A stretch of 5,906 bases of DNA from Ilumatobacteraceae bacterium (lineage in GTDB: Bacteria > Actinomycetota > Acidimicrobiia > Acidimicrobiales > Ilumatobacteraceae), in the NCBI GenBank assembly GCA_023257035.1, contig JALRDI010000318.1, positions 1-5,906 of the forward strand, given 5' to 3'. Below the pieces are notes generated by a model. It was not told the DNA's origin. It worked only from the letters and a program-made list of their open reading frames with translations, and did no database searches. Both the position numbers and the translations under genes were made by a program. Below are positions 1 through 5,891 of the stretch, in pieces (the stretch's first letter is position 1; the number at the start of each line of letters is the position of its first letter).

Positions 1-726
1 GAGTTTTCCTGGGCGTTGGATGTCCTCAGTCGTTCGCTGGTTTCGCTTTACTTGGCAACGGCGTGCTCCTGGCATCCAGAAAAATTCGGCGTGATCGGCG
101 CTCTCGGCGAATGCCAGAACATCGGCCAATACATCGTCAAGCACTTCAATCGTCTCATGAGCGTGAAGTCGAAACGACGGCACACACTGCAAGACGACTT
201 CGCAGACGATGCCAAGAGCGCCGACCCCAACAGCTGCGAGAGAAATTCTTGGATCGCCGTCATCAAGTTGAACGATCTCGCCGTTGCCGTTGACCAACGT
301 CATTGCAACGACGTTGGTGGCGAGATTGCCAAGACCAATTCCGGTTCCGTGCGTGGCAGTTGAGATTGCCCCGGCAATGCTTTGGACGTCAATGTCGCCA
401 AGGTTTGGCAATGCAAGACCGTATTCGTGAAGTTCGCGACAGAAGTCGTGCAGAGTTGCTCCGGCCTCTACGTGCACCCGGCCAGATTCTCGATCGACGT
501 TGAGAATCCTTTGCATGTTGTCGAGACGCAACATGACACCGTCGGTCATCGCTGCCGCTGTGAACGAATGTCCGGCGCCGATGACCTTCACCCGTTGACC
601 TGATTCGTGAGCAATGCGAACAATCCTCGCGACCTCATCGGTGGATGATGGTCGGCGCACGGCGTCAGGAACACAGCGCTGGTTACGGGCCCAGTTACTC
701 ACGACGCCGGTTCGAGTTGTGCTCAC
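1..726 (-). CDS. FAD-linked sugar-lactone oxidase (D-arabinono-/L-gulono-1,4-lactone oxidase-like), N-terminal part
   Basis: Reading the minus strand from GTG at 726 gives 242 codons open to the window edge, so the C-terminal substrate domain is missing. The start NWARNQRCVPDAVRRPSS, followed by GAGHSF near residues 50-55, is typical of the VAO/PCMH FAD-binding fold of aldonolactone oxidases. His53 in GAGHS sits where family members bind FAD covalently through histidine. Further FAD-domain signatures are VEAGATLHDF (about 86-95), LPNLGDIDVQSIAGAISTATHGTG (about 106-129) and AAVGVGALGIV (about 164-174). Such enzymes oxidise sugar lactones or alditols to ascorbate-like products; actinobacterial members may use O2 or another acceptor. 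No signal peptide is seen, so it is probably cytosolic. The C-terminal HWxK-type motif that would separate lactone oxidase from alditol oxidase is out of view. GTG at 726 is preferred because a TACTGT box lies 7 bases upstream; GTG at 702, just before NWARN, is the alternative. Neither has a clear Shine-Dalgarno site. The family call is firm; the substrate is not. Confidence 0.9.
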   Translation of the reverse strand, partial: MSTTRTGVVSNWARNQRCVPDAVRRPSSTDEVARIVRIAHESGQRVKVIGAGHSFTAAAMTDGVMLRLDNMQRILNVDRESGRVHVEAGATLHDFCRELHEYGLALPNLGDIDVQSIAGAISTATHGTGIGLGNLATNVVAMTLVNGNGEIVQLDDGDPRISLAAVGVGALGIVCEVVLQCVPSFRLHAHETIEVLDDVLADVLAFAESADHAEFFWMPGARRCQVKRNQRTTEDIQRPGKL

Positions 727-733
727 CCCATCG

Positions 734-739
734 ACAGTA
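734..739 (-). promoter_or_regulatory. Candidate -10 box (TACTGT) for leaderless transcription of the FAD oxidase
   Basis: On the minus strand TACTGT fits the actinobacterial TANNNT -10 pattern and ends 7 bases before the GTG at 726, which would put the transcript start at or next to the start codon. No convincing -35 hexamer is seen at the right distance. The placement supports the 726 start over the one at 702. A six-base match alone is weak evidence, but the same geometry occurs at two other genes here. Confidence 0.42.
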
Positions 740-755
740 ATGGGGTCAACAGGCC

Positions 756-761
756 TACGAT
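756..761 (+). promoter_or_regulatory. Candidate -10 box (TACGAT) for leaderless transcription of the molybdopterin oxidoreductase
   Basis: TACGAT matches TANNNT and is followed by exactly six bases (GAGCCG) and then the ATG at 768. Transcription starting seven bases after the box would begin on the A of that ATG, leaving no 5' leader. There is no Shine-Dalgarno sequence before this start, which agrees with leaderless initiation. A weak -35-like TCGACA lies at 731-736 with a long 19-base spacer and overlaps the opposing -10 box. Confidence 0.55.
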
Positions 762-767
762 GAGCCG

Positions 768-2843
768 ATGTCGATTACAGAAACACCGGCTGACATGAAC
801 ATCGTGCATGGCGTATGTCATCACGACTGTCCCGACACCTGCGGTTGGGTTGTCGAGACCAATCACGAGGGTGTTGCCGTTCGGCTTCGTGGGGACAACG
901 ATCACCCATATTCCGCTGGCGAACTCTGCCCTAAGGTCAACCGTTATCTCGATCGGGTCTACCACCCAGATCGAATCCTCACCCCCCTTCGTCGCACGGG
1001 GCCAAAAGGAAGTGGTGAATTCGAGCCAGTCTCTTGGGAGGTCGCGCTTCAAGAAGTTGGCGAACGCCTCTCAGACCTGGTGAAAACCTATAGTGGTGAA
1101 TCGATTTTGCCGTTCAGTGATGCCGGTAATCAGTCGCTTCTCTCTCTGCAAGGCATCTCGTCGCGGTTCTTCAACTACATCGGTGCAAGCCGACTGCTGC
1201 GCAATATTTGTGGTCCGACCGTTGGTGCTGGTCTGTCGATGACGAATGGCAACGGCAACAGTCTTGATCCAATGGAAATTGAGCACTCACGGCTCATTGT
1301 CTTGTGGGGCACGAACACTCGTCTCACCAACCGACACCTCTGGCCAACGATCGAGCGGGCGCGTTCCGCAGGGGCACGCCTTGTCGTCATTGATCCAGTA
1401 AGAACGATCACTGCTGATGCTGCCGACGGAGCTGACGACTACTTCTTGCAGCCCCTTCCTGGCACTGATATCGCTCTCATGCTCGCAGTCATGCACATCA
1501 TCATTCGTGATGACTTGGTCGATCGTGAATGGGTCGACGAGCACACCCTTGGATTTGACGAGCTCGCTGCCCACGTCGCAACTCATACACCTGAGTGGGC
1601 AGCGTCGATCACCGGTCTCAGCATCGACGACATCGAACGATTTGCTCACGACTATGCCACGATCGGGCCAGCAGTAATTCGAACACTTGTCGGTGCCGAA
1701 CATCACGAGAACGGTGCGATGTTCTTCCGGACGATCGCCTGCCTTCCTGCGCTCATTGGAGCCTGGAAGCATCGCGGTGGTGGCATTGCACGAAGCGTTG
1801 GCATTTGGCATGGATCTGTCGTAGATGAGGCGGCTCTTGAACGGCGCGACCTTCTTGCTGGTCGATCACCTCGCACGCTGAACATGAGTCGACTCGGTGA
1901 GATTCTCACCGATACCGACCCGCCTGTTCGGGCCCTCATCGTCTGGAATGTCAACCCGTTGGTGAGCGTGCCAAATGCTGAACTCATCAAACAGGGAATG
2001 GTTCGAGATGATCTGCTCATCATCGTCCACGAGCAGTTCATGACCGATTCAGCGAAATACGCGGACTACGTCTTCCCGGCAACGACCCAAATCGAGTCGG
2101 TTGATGTCACGCCTGCGTGGGGGCACCTCTATCTCGGGTGGAATGAACCGGCGATCGAACCTTTGGGTGAGTCAGTATCGAACCCTGAGTTTTTCCGTCG
2201 CTTGTCAGCGGCAATGGGACTCACCGAGCCATCGCTGTTTGATGACGATCTCACGCTGCTCCGTGATTCGCTGCCGGGTGTAGATCTCGACGAGTTACGC
2301 GAACAACATCACATGCGAGTGCCATACCCAGAAGATGGTCGGCCCTTTGGTGCGGGAGAGTTCACCACATCATCTGGGCGGGTGGAGTTTGTCAGCGATC
2401 GCCTCGAACAGATGGGCCACTCACGACTGCCAGAGTTTGTCGCACCGCAAGAAGGCCCGGGTGGGCCTCTCGCTGACCGCTTCCCACTGCAGTTGATGAC
2501 ATCAAAACGCCATTTGCGGTTCTTGAACTCGGGGTATAGCCATATGGACACCCACGGTGGTGCTGAAGACGGCCCATTCGTTGAAATCGACGAACACGAT
2601 GCCAAACAGCGCTCACTCAACGAGGGCGACCGAGTTCGTGTGTTCAACGATCGTGGCTCTCTCGACCTGCCGGTTCGCATCTCATCACGGGTTCGGCCTG
2701 GTGTTGTTGTCGTGCCATGGGGATGGTGGGAACAGCACCATCGTGACGGAGGAGTCGCAAATAGCCTCACTAACGACACCCTTACCGACTGGGGTGGCGG
2801 AGTGGCGTTCTATGACACATTGGTCGAGGTGTCAAGGCTCTAG
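768..2843 (+). CDS. Molybdopterin (bis-MGD) oxidoreductase with N-terminal [4Fe-4S] site, MopB_3-like
   Basis: This 691-residue protein belongs to the DMSO-reductase/formate-dehydrogenase superfamily (COG0243). Cys17, Cys21, Cys25 and Cys54 (CHHDCPDTC, then LCPK) form a 4Fe-4S motif. Lys56, two residues after the last cysteine, matches the conserved lysine thought to relay electrons between cluster and pterin in FdhH. NICGPTVGAGL (Cys148) aligns with the segment of FdhH that holds its selenocysteine, so Cys148 is the likely Mo ligand. WGTNTRLTNRH, VVIDP and LPGTDIALM (about 180-236) are pterin-binding landmarks, as is the later VWNVNPLVSVPN segment. The last 120 residues are a dinucleotide-binding C-terminal domain (FPLQLMTSKRHLRFLNSGY ... 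VVVPWGWWE ... NSLTNDTLTDWGG). No Tat signal or membrane segment is present, so it should be cytosolic. No electron-transfer subunit gene or cofactor-insertion chaperone lies nearby, so the substrate and redox partner are unknown. It is full length for the family. The start is supported by the TANNNT box; Met10 is a less likely alternative. Confidence 0.94.
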   Translation: MSITETPADMNIVHGVCHHDCPDTCGWVVETNHEGVAVRLRGDNDHPYSAGELCPKVNRYLDRVYHPDRILTPLRRTGPKGSGEFEPVSWEVALQEVGERLSDLVKTYSGESILPFSDAGNQSLLSLQGISSRFFNYIGASRLLRNICGPTVGAGLSMTNGNGNSLDPMEIEHSRLIVLWGTNTRLTNRHLWPTIERARSAGARLVVIDPVRTITADAADGADDYFLQPLPGTDIALMLAVMHIIIRDDLVDREWVDEHTLGFDELAAHVATHTPEWAASITGLSIDDIERFAHDYATIGPAVIRTLVGAEHHENGAMFFRTIACLPALIGAWKHRGGGIARSVGIWHGSVVDEAALERRDLLAGRSPRTLNMSRLGEILTDTDPPVRALIVWNVNPLVSVPNAELIKQGMVRDDLLIIVHEQFMTDSAKYADYVFPATTQIESVDVTPAWGHLYLGWNEPAIEPLGESVSNPEFFRRLSAAMGLTEPSLFDDDLTLLRDSLPGVDLDELREQHHMRVPYPEDGRPFGAGEFTTSSGRVEFVSDRLEQMGHSRLPEFVAPQEGPGGPLADRFPLQLMTSKRHLRFLNSGYSHMDTHGGAEDGPFVEIDEHDAKQRSLNEGDRVRVFNDRGSLDLPVRISSRVRPGVVVVPWGWWEQHHRDGGVANSLTNDTLTDWGGGVAFYDTLVEVSRL

Positions 2844-2857
2844 TGCCTGAACAGGGG

Positions 2858-2863
2858 TAACCT
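2858..2863 (+). promoter_or_regulatory. Candidate -10 box (TAACCT) for leaderless transcription of the MgtE-N/CBS gene
   Basis: TAACCT fits TANNNT and is followed by six bases (GCGCCC) and the ATG at 2870, the same geometry as the box before the gene at 768. The 26-base gap after the molybdopterin oxidoreductase stop contains no purine-rich Shine-Dalgarno site at a useful distance; the GGGG at 2854-2857 is about 12 bases from the start. The downstream gene therefore probably has its own promoter, with or without read-through from upstream. Confidence 0.52.
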
Positions 2864-2869
2864 GCGCCC

Positions 2870-4120
2870 ATGGCGGGCGACGTGATTTATGCCTTCCGAG
2901 TGACGCGGCTTCCGCTTCTTGATGCGGGTGGTGCGCAGATCGGCCGTATTGAGGACATTGTTGTCGTGCCCGGACGCCCGGGTAAGGCTCCACGTGTCGT
3001 CGGCTTTGTTGCGAACAGCCAGCGCCGCCGAATCTTTGTCAACTGGGCTCGAATCGGCCAACTCGATAGCGGTGGGGCGCAGTTGCGGTCATGGGACGTT
3101 GACCTTCACCCATTCCGCCGACGGGCCGGCGAAACACTGATCGGCGCCGAAATCATCGACCGGGCAATTCCTTCAGGCGAGTCGGTAAGCGATGTTGGTC
3201 TTGAACACAAGTCAGACGATGTAAGCGACTGGTGGGAAGTCTCAACTGTTCGTCTTGTTCGACGACAGGTGTTGAAGCCACGGCCGAGCTACCGCCTTGT
3301 CGATTGGCGGGAAGTTCAACAGTTGTTCACCGCACACACCGCAATGGCTGCTGAGGCGGCACGTCTTCGTGATATGCACCCGTCTGATGTCGCAGTTGTG
3401 GTTCGGGCGTTGCCTCACTCGCAGCGTCGACAGTTGGCAGAGGCGATGGATGACGAACGTCTTGCTGACCTCCTCGAAGAGTTGCCGGAAGACGAACAGC
3501 TTCGGCTCATTGAAGGCCTCGACATGGATCGTCTCGTCGGCGTGCTCGAAGAGATGGAATATGACGACCTCACCGACTTGCTGAGCGAGATGCCTGACCA
3601 GCAACGCGAAGCCGTACTCGAGGCAATGGACGACGAGGACGCCGAGGTCGTCACTCGTCTCCTATCGTATGACGAACGCACCGCTGGTGGTCTCATGACG
3701 CCAGGAATCATCATTTTGGGGCCAGATGACACCGTCGCTGAGGCGCTTGCGCAGCTCCGTGACCCTGACTGGACCCAGGCCATTGCGAGCCAAGTGTTCA
3801 TCTGTCAGGCGCCGTTTATGCCTCCCACCGGCCGCTATCTCGGAGTTGTCTATGCGCAGCGGCTGCTTCGTGAACCGCCCGGTATGCAATTGGGTCGCTG
3901 TCTCCGGAACATTCCAACGACGACACCCAACACCCCTGAACAAGAGGTCCACGAACAGTTCGCCTACTACAACCTGATGGCATTACCAGTGCTTGATGAG
4001 GCAGGTCGCCTACTTGGTGCGGTTGCCGTAGACGACGTGGTTGACCGCTTGCTGGGTGTTGACTGGCGTCTGCGCCAACGTCGACGCACGACCCCGGTTC
4101 AGCCGATGGTGACGCCATGA
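2870..4120 (+). CDS. Soluble PRC-barrel / MgtE N-terminal / tandem CBS domain protein
   Basis: This 416-residue protein has three parts. Residues about 10-150 are PRC-barrel-like: LLDAGGAQIGRIEDIVV ... VVGFVANSQRRRIFVNW, and a second arm ending YRLVDWREVQQL. Residues about 163-272 are the MgtE N domain, a superhelix of short acidic helical repeats (LADLLEELPEDEQLRLIEGL, LVGVLEEMEYDDLTDLLSEM, VLEAMDDEDAEVVTRLL) ending in the MgtE signature DERTAGGLMTP. Residues about 275-398 are a CBS pair (second unit around MALPVLDEAGRLLGAVAVDDVVDRLL). In true MgtE Mg2+ channels these domains bind Mg2+ and gate the pore, but here the membrane domain is absent: the protein stops about 20 residues after CBS2, with a basic RLRQRRR tail. 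It is therefore probably a Mg2+ or nucleotide sensor rather than a channel. It overlaps the DUF1003 gene by 4 bases, implying translational coupling. A similar pair occurs in actinobacteria, as I recall. Ligand and target are not shown. Confidence 0.93.
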   Translation: MAGDVIYAFRVTRLPLLDAGGAQIGRIEDIVVVPGRPGKAPRVVGFVANSQRRRIFVNWARIGQLDSGGAQLRSWDVDLHPFRRRAGETLIGAEIIDRAIPSGESVSDVGLEHKSDDVSDWWEVSTVRLVRRQVLKPRPSYRLVDWREVQQLFTAHTAMAAEAARLRDMHPSDVAVVVRALPHSQRRQLAEAMDDERLADLLEELPEDEQLRLIEGLDMDRLVGVLEEMEYDDLTDLLSEMPDQQREAVLEAMDDEDAEVVTRLLSYDERTAGGLMTPGIIILGPDDTVAEALAQLRDPDWTQAIASQVFICQAPFMPPTGRYLGVVYAQRLLREPPGMQLGRCLRNIPTTTPNTPEQEVHEQFAYYNLMALPVLDEAGRLLGAVAVDDVVDRLLGVDWRLRQRRRTTPVQPMVTP

Positions 4121-4644
4121 AGCGCCGCAACGATCTTTCGCAGCCGCGTCATCGCCGCCGCCTCGATGTGTCATATGACGCGGATGCATTCGGCAAGTTC
4201 AGTGAGTCGATTGCGATGCTGCTCGGCACCGCGCGATACCTCGTGTGGCAAACCATCGTCATCATCGTGTGGTTGCTGTTCAACATCCTGCCACCCGCTA
4301 ATTGGCAGTTTGACCCATGGGGTCGTGGACTTGTTCTGCTGACCTTGGTGTTGTCTCTCCAGGCGTCGTACGCGGCGCCGTTGATTTTGCTTGCACAGAA
4401 TCGTCAGGAGCGTCGTGACAGAGCAGCTGCTGAGCTCGACCGTCAGGTCGCTGAGCGAACACAGGCCGACACCGAGTTCCTCGCTCGTGAAATCGCCGGG
4501 GTTCGACTGGCCTTAGCCGATGTCGTCACCGGCGAGGAATTGCGGGAACAACTCGCAAGCCTGACGTCAGCAATTGAGCGGCTTGAAGCGCGCCTTGGCG
4601 ACGATGATTCGGCGCACGTTGCTCCTGATCAGTCTGATGGCTGA
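4117..4644 (+). CDS. DUF1003 membrane protein
   Basis: The 175-residue product matches the DUF1003 layout: a soluble head, two close transmembrane helices (about residues 40-58, LVWQTIVIIVWLLFNIL, and about 70-93, RGLVLLTLVLSLQASYAAPLILLA), a short WQFDPWG linker between them, then the conserved NRQERRDRAAAELDRQVAE motif and a charged helical tail likely to form a coiled coil (to about 162). The basic N-terminus (MKRRN ... RHRRR) and the charged tail probably both face the cytoplasm. The molecular function of DUF1003 is unknown. Its ATG overlaps the stop of the MgtE-N/CBS gene as ATGA, and GGTGA at 4108-4112 could serve as a ribosome site four bases before it, so the two proteins are probably made together and may form a membrane-anchored complex. 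The 3' end overlaps the convergent minus-strand gene by 16 bases. The family is confident; the role is inferred only from coupling. Confidence 0.92.
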   Translation: MKRRNDLSQPRHRRRLDVSYDADAFGKFSESIAMLLGTARYLVWQTIVIIVWLLFNILPPANWQFDPWGRGLVLLTLVLSLQASYAAPLILLAQNRQERRDRAAAELDRQVAERTQADTEFLAREIAGVRLALADVVTGEELREQLASLTSAIERLEARLGDDDSAHVAPDQSDG

Positions 4645-5555
4645 CCGGTGAATTCCTGAATTCGGACCCCGTGTTCTTGCACGTGATGTAACAACCGGTT
4701 TGTGGGTAAGCCTTTGGTGCCGGGGATCACGACCCCGTTCGGCAAACCGTTCTCATTGAGCTCAATCACCATGGCCGCAATAACCGCTGCCGAGGCAGAA
4801 CCAACAAGTTCTGCAATGCCCATCACGTAGGTTTCGCGAGCGCCATCAACCAATGCGCCTCGCACTTCGATCCGGAGGGCTCCAACACCACCTTCGGCAT
4901 GTGGGGGCCGCAACATCGGTAAACGAGCTGTGAGCCGGTCTCGGCGTGTTGCTGAACGACGGGACGAGATCCGGCGAGCTTCTGGGAATGCTCGATGTAG
5001 CAAGATTGGGAGCGGTGACTCTGCGCGGTAGCAGTCAACGGCGCCAACAGGCTCTGGAAACCAGCACAGCTCTCGGCCCGATCCCCCGTGGAATTCTTTC
5101 CAGTCGCCGTCGACGTATCCCGGAGAGTGACCACTCAATGAGCGGTGATGAACTCGAGCGCACGCGGGACCTGCGGTGCCATGCATTGCGATGTGAATTT
5201 CGTCGACTCGGCTCAATCGGGACGACAGGTGGCGGGCGATAAGTCCAGAGAGTCCAGGCGACATACCTGATCCGATTACCAGAGATGCCTCATTCTTTTC
5301 GAAGATTGGATCAAGTTCGAACAGTTGTTGGGTGTCGTTGAGGTCATCGGCCAGCGTGATAACCGACGCTCCTTGGAGACCGCATTGTTCAACAAGTGAG
5401 CGATGCCTTCCCGGGTACGCAAGCACCACACTATCGCCCTTTTCCATTTCAGGCAGAGGGTCTCGACGCGGGTCGAACAGAGCAATAACTTCGCCCCCAC
5501 AGAGTTGTGCAACGCGTGAACCGACAACGCCGTTGCCAGCTAGCCAAAGGGTCAT
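4629..5555 (-). CDS. Saccharopine dehydrogenase-like NAD(P)-binding Rossmann protein
   Basis: The 308-residue product opens with a Rossmann nucleotide-binding segment, LWLAGNGVVGSRVA (GxGxxG at residues 7-12), followed by an acidic turn (ALFDPRRD, about 25-32) that should contact the ribose. VVLAYPGRHRSLVEQC (about 43-58), ASVITLADD (about 63-71) and SLVIGSGMSPGLSGLIARHL (about 91-110) resemble the 'put the moiety aside, then reach a stable G-x-x-PG' pattern of saccharopine-dehydrogenase/homospermidine-synthase-like proteins. The C-terminal half (about 111-308) is a mixed alpha/beta substrate domain. No catalytic residues can be assigned, so the substrate is unknown and oxidoreductase activity is an inference. 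The ATG at 5555 overlaps the stop of the small upstream ORF as ATGA, and GGTGG at 5562-5566 lies six bases upstream as a possible ribosome site. No membrane segments are seen. The tail overlaps the DUF1003 gene head-on. Confidence 0.82.
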   Translation of the reverse strand: MTLWLAGNGVVGSRVAQLCGGEVIALFDPRRDPLPEMEKGDSVVLAYPGRHRSLVEQCGLQGASVITLADDLNDTQQLFELDPIFEKNEASLVIGSGMSPGLSGLIARHLSSRLSRVDEIHIAMHGTAGPACARVHHRSLSGHSPGYVDGDWKEFHGGSGRELCWFPEPVGAVDCYRAESPLPILLHRAFPEARRISSRRSATRRDRLTARLPMLRPPHAEGGVGALRIEVRGALVDGARETYVMGIAELVGSASAAVIAAMVIELNENGLPNGVVIPGTKGLPTNRLLHHVQEHGVRIQEFTGQPSD

Positions 5556-5701
5556 TCAGTGCCACCGTCGTGTGGTGGAATGCGAACTGGCCGCCAACCG
5601 CCATGTCGAGGAGGTGTTCCTCCCTTGCCCTTCACCCTGATGGCGCCTGCAGCTGCAATTGTCATGATGAGCGCTGAGATCAGTCGACGGGCGAATCGCA
5701 T
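5552..5701 (-). CDS. Small single-span membrane protein (49 aa), PPRHGGW type
   Basis: This short ORF has an N-terminal basic cap (MRFARR), one hydrophobic segment (LISALIMTIAAAGAI, residues about 7-21), a basic turn (RVKGKGG) and a tail TPPRHGGWRPVRIPP. The pattern of one membrane helix followed by a PP-x-x-GGW motif resembles small uncharacterised actinobacterial proteins that I recall, but I cannot name a family. The topology is probably N-in with the tail outside, or a signal-anchor. Its TGA overlaps the ATG of the Rossmann-protein gene, which strongly suggests a two-gene operon and argues that the ORF is real. Open frame continues upstream towards the tRNA-like sequence, but those codons run through a terminator hairpin and are not likely to be translated. 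GTG at 5707 is a possible alternative start two codons upstream. No clear Shine-Dalgarno site is present. Confidence 0.7.
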   Translation of the reverse strand: MRFARRLISALIMTIAAAGAIRVKGKGGTPPRHGGWRPVRIPPHDGGTE

Positions 5702-5767
5702 GATCACAGTTTGCCTGAGCGGCACAGGCGATCGCTTAATTTTTGACGATGTGTTCCCTACGGAAAC

Positions 5768-5795
5768 AACAAACGGCGGCCCAATGGGCCGCCGC
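5768..5795 (-). terminator. Rho-independent terminator after the tRNA-Ile-like sequence
   Basis: On the minus strand CGGCGGCCC, loop ATT and GGGCCGCCG form a perfect 9-bp GC-only stem, followed at once by the T-rich run TTTGTTGTTT. It begins only a few bases after the tRNA 3' end at 5798. This is the normal terminator position for a tRNA gene, and it also separates that transcript from the 49-residue ORF downstream. The T tract is interrupted by two Gs, so efficiency is uncertain. Confidence 0.85.
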
Positions 5796-5797
5796 AG

Positions 5798-5858
5798 TGG
5801 GGCTAACAAGAATCGAACTTGTGACCTCATCCTTATCCGGGATGCGCTCTAACCGACT
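5798..5858 (-). pseudogene. tRNA-Ile(GAU)-like 3' fragment, 5' end missing
   Basis: From the 3' end on the minus strand, the discriminator A (5798), acceptor 3' strand TAGCCCC (5799-5805), T arm ACAAG-TTCGATT-CTTGT (5806-5822), 5-base variable region, anticodon stem CATCC/GGATG (5840-5844 with 5828-5832), D loop AGTCGGTTA (5850-5858) and D-stem 3' strand GAGC are all in place. The loop CGGATAA puts GAT at 34-36, so isoleucine. Three defects mark it as broken. Position 33 is G where U is essentially universal. The D-stem 5' strand reads GCCT instead of GCTC. The seven bases where the 5' acceptor strand GGGGCTA should be (5865-5871) form only two of seven pairs. GGGGCTA is not found in the 35 bases beyond either. 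The intact 3' part plus native terminator suggests a former gene end or an attachment-site copy. Confidence 0.8.
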
Positions 5859-5871
5859 AGGCGGGTTCGCT
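5845..5871. other. Candidate tRNA-site integration junction (attR-like)
   Basis: Resemblance to tRNA-Ile stops around 5858-5862, inside the D stem, while the 3' side with its terminator continues normally towards lower coordinates. Integrases of the tyrosine family that use tRNA genes leave a copy of the tRNA 3' part at the distal end of the element next to the original downstream flank, which is this arrangement. By that reading the element lies to the right of about 5860. No integrase gene or second copy is visible here, so the call is speculative. An assembly join or plain tRNA decay would look the same. Confidence 0.35.
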
Positions 5872-5884
5872 GACGCAAACCCGC
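5861..5884. repeat. Inverted repeat, 10-bp arms with 4-base loop
   Basis: GCGGGTTCGC, loop TGAC, GCAAACCCGC pair over ten positions with a single mismatch that becomes a G-U wobble in minus-strand RNA. It abuts the point where tRNA similarity ends and takes the place of the 5' acceptor and D-stem strand. No T tract follows on either strand, so it is not a typical terminator. It could be a protein-binding site, a DNA hairpin or part of an element end. Confidence 0.75.
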
Positions 5885-5891
5885 TTCAGAC

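Noticed and set aside
16..363. Plus-strand open frame in the left region
   Set aside because: It is the shadow of the FAD lactone oxidase on the minus strand, which has clear motifs in the other orientation.
723..1052. Minus-strand open frame of about 109 codons across the start of the molybdopterin oxidoreductase
   Set aside because: It is antisense to the Fe-S coding region and has no family signature, while the plus-strand protein is unambiguous.
1287..1811. Long minus-strand open frame of about 174 codons
   Set aside because: It lies wholly within the molybdopterin oxidoreductase gene in antisense and shows no recognisable domain; open antisense frames are expected in this codon usage.
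4651..4665. Repeated GAATTC hexamers near the end of the Rossmann-protein gene
   Set aside because: Two copies of a 6-base palindrome inside coding sequence are within chance expectation and have no further structure.
5702..5830. Upstream extension of the small minus-strand ORF, beginning RSQVRFLLAP
   Set aside because: The extra codons come from the terminator hairpin and the tRNA-like sequence read in one frame. The Met start at 5701 gives a sensible membrane protein.
5559..5852. Plus-strand open frame ending NRTCDLILIRDAL
   Set aside because: It is a translation of the antisense of the tRNA-like sequence and of the complement of the real minus-strand genes; this kind of peptide is a common false call at tRNA loci.
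5861..5884. A terminator at this hairpin
   Set aside because: The stem is strong but no T-rich run follows on either strand.
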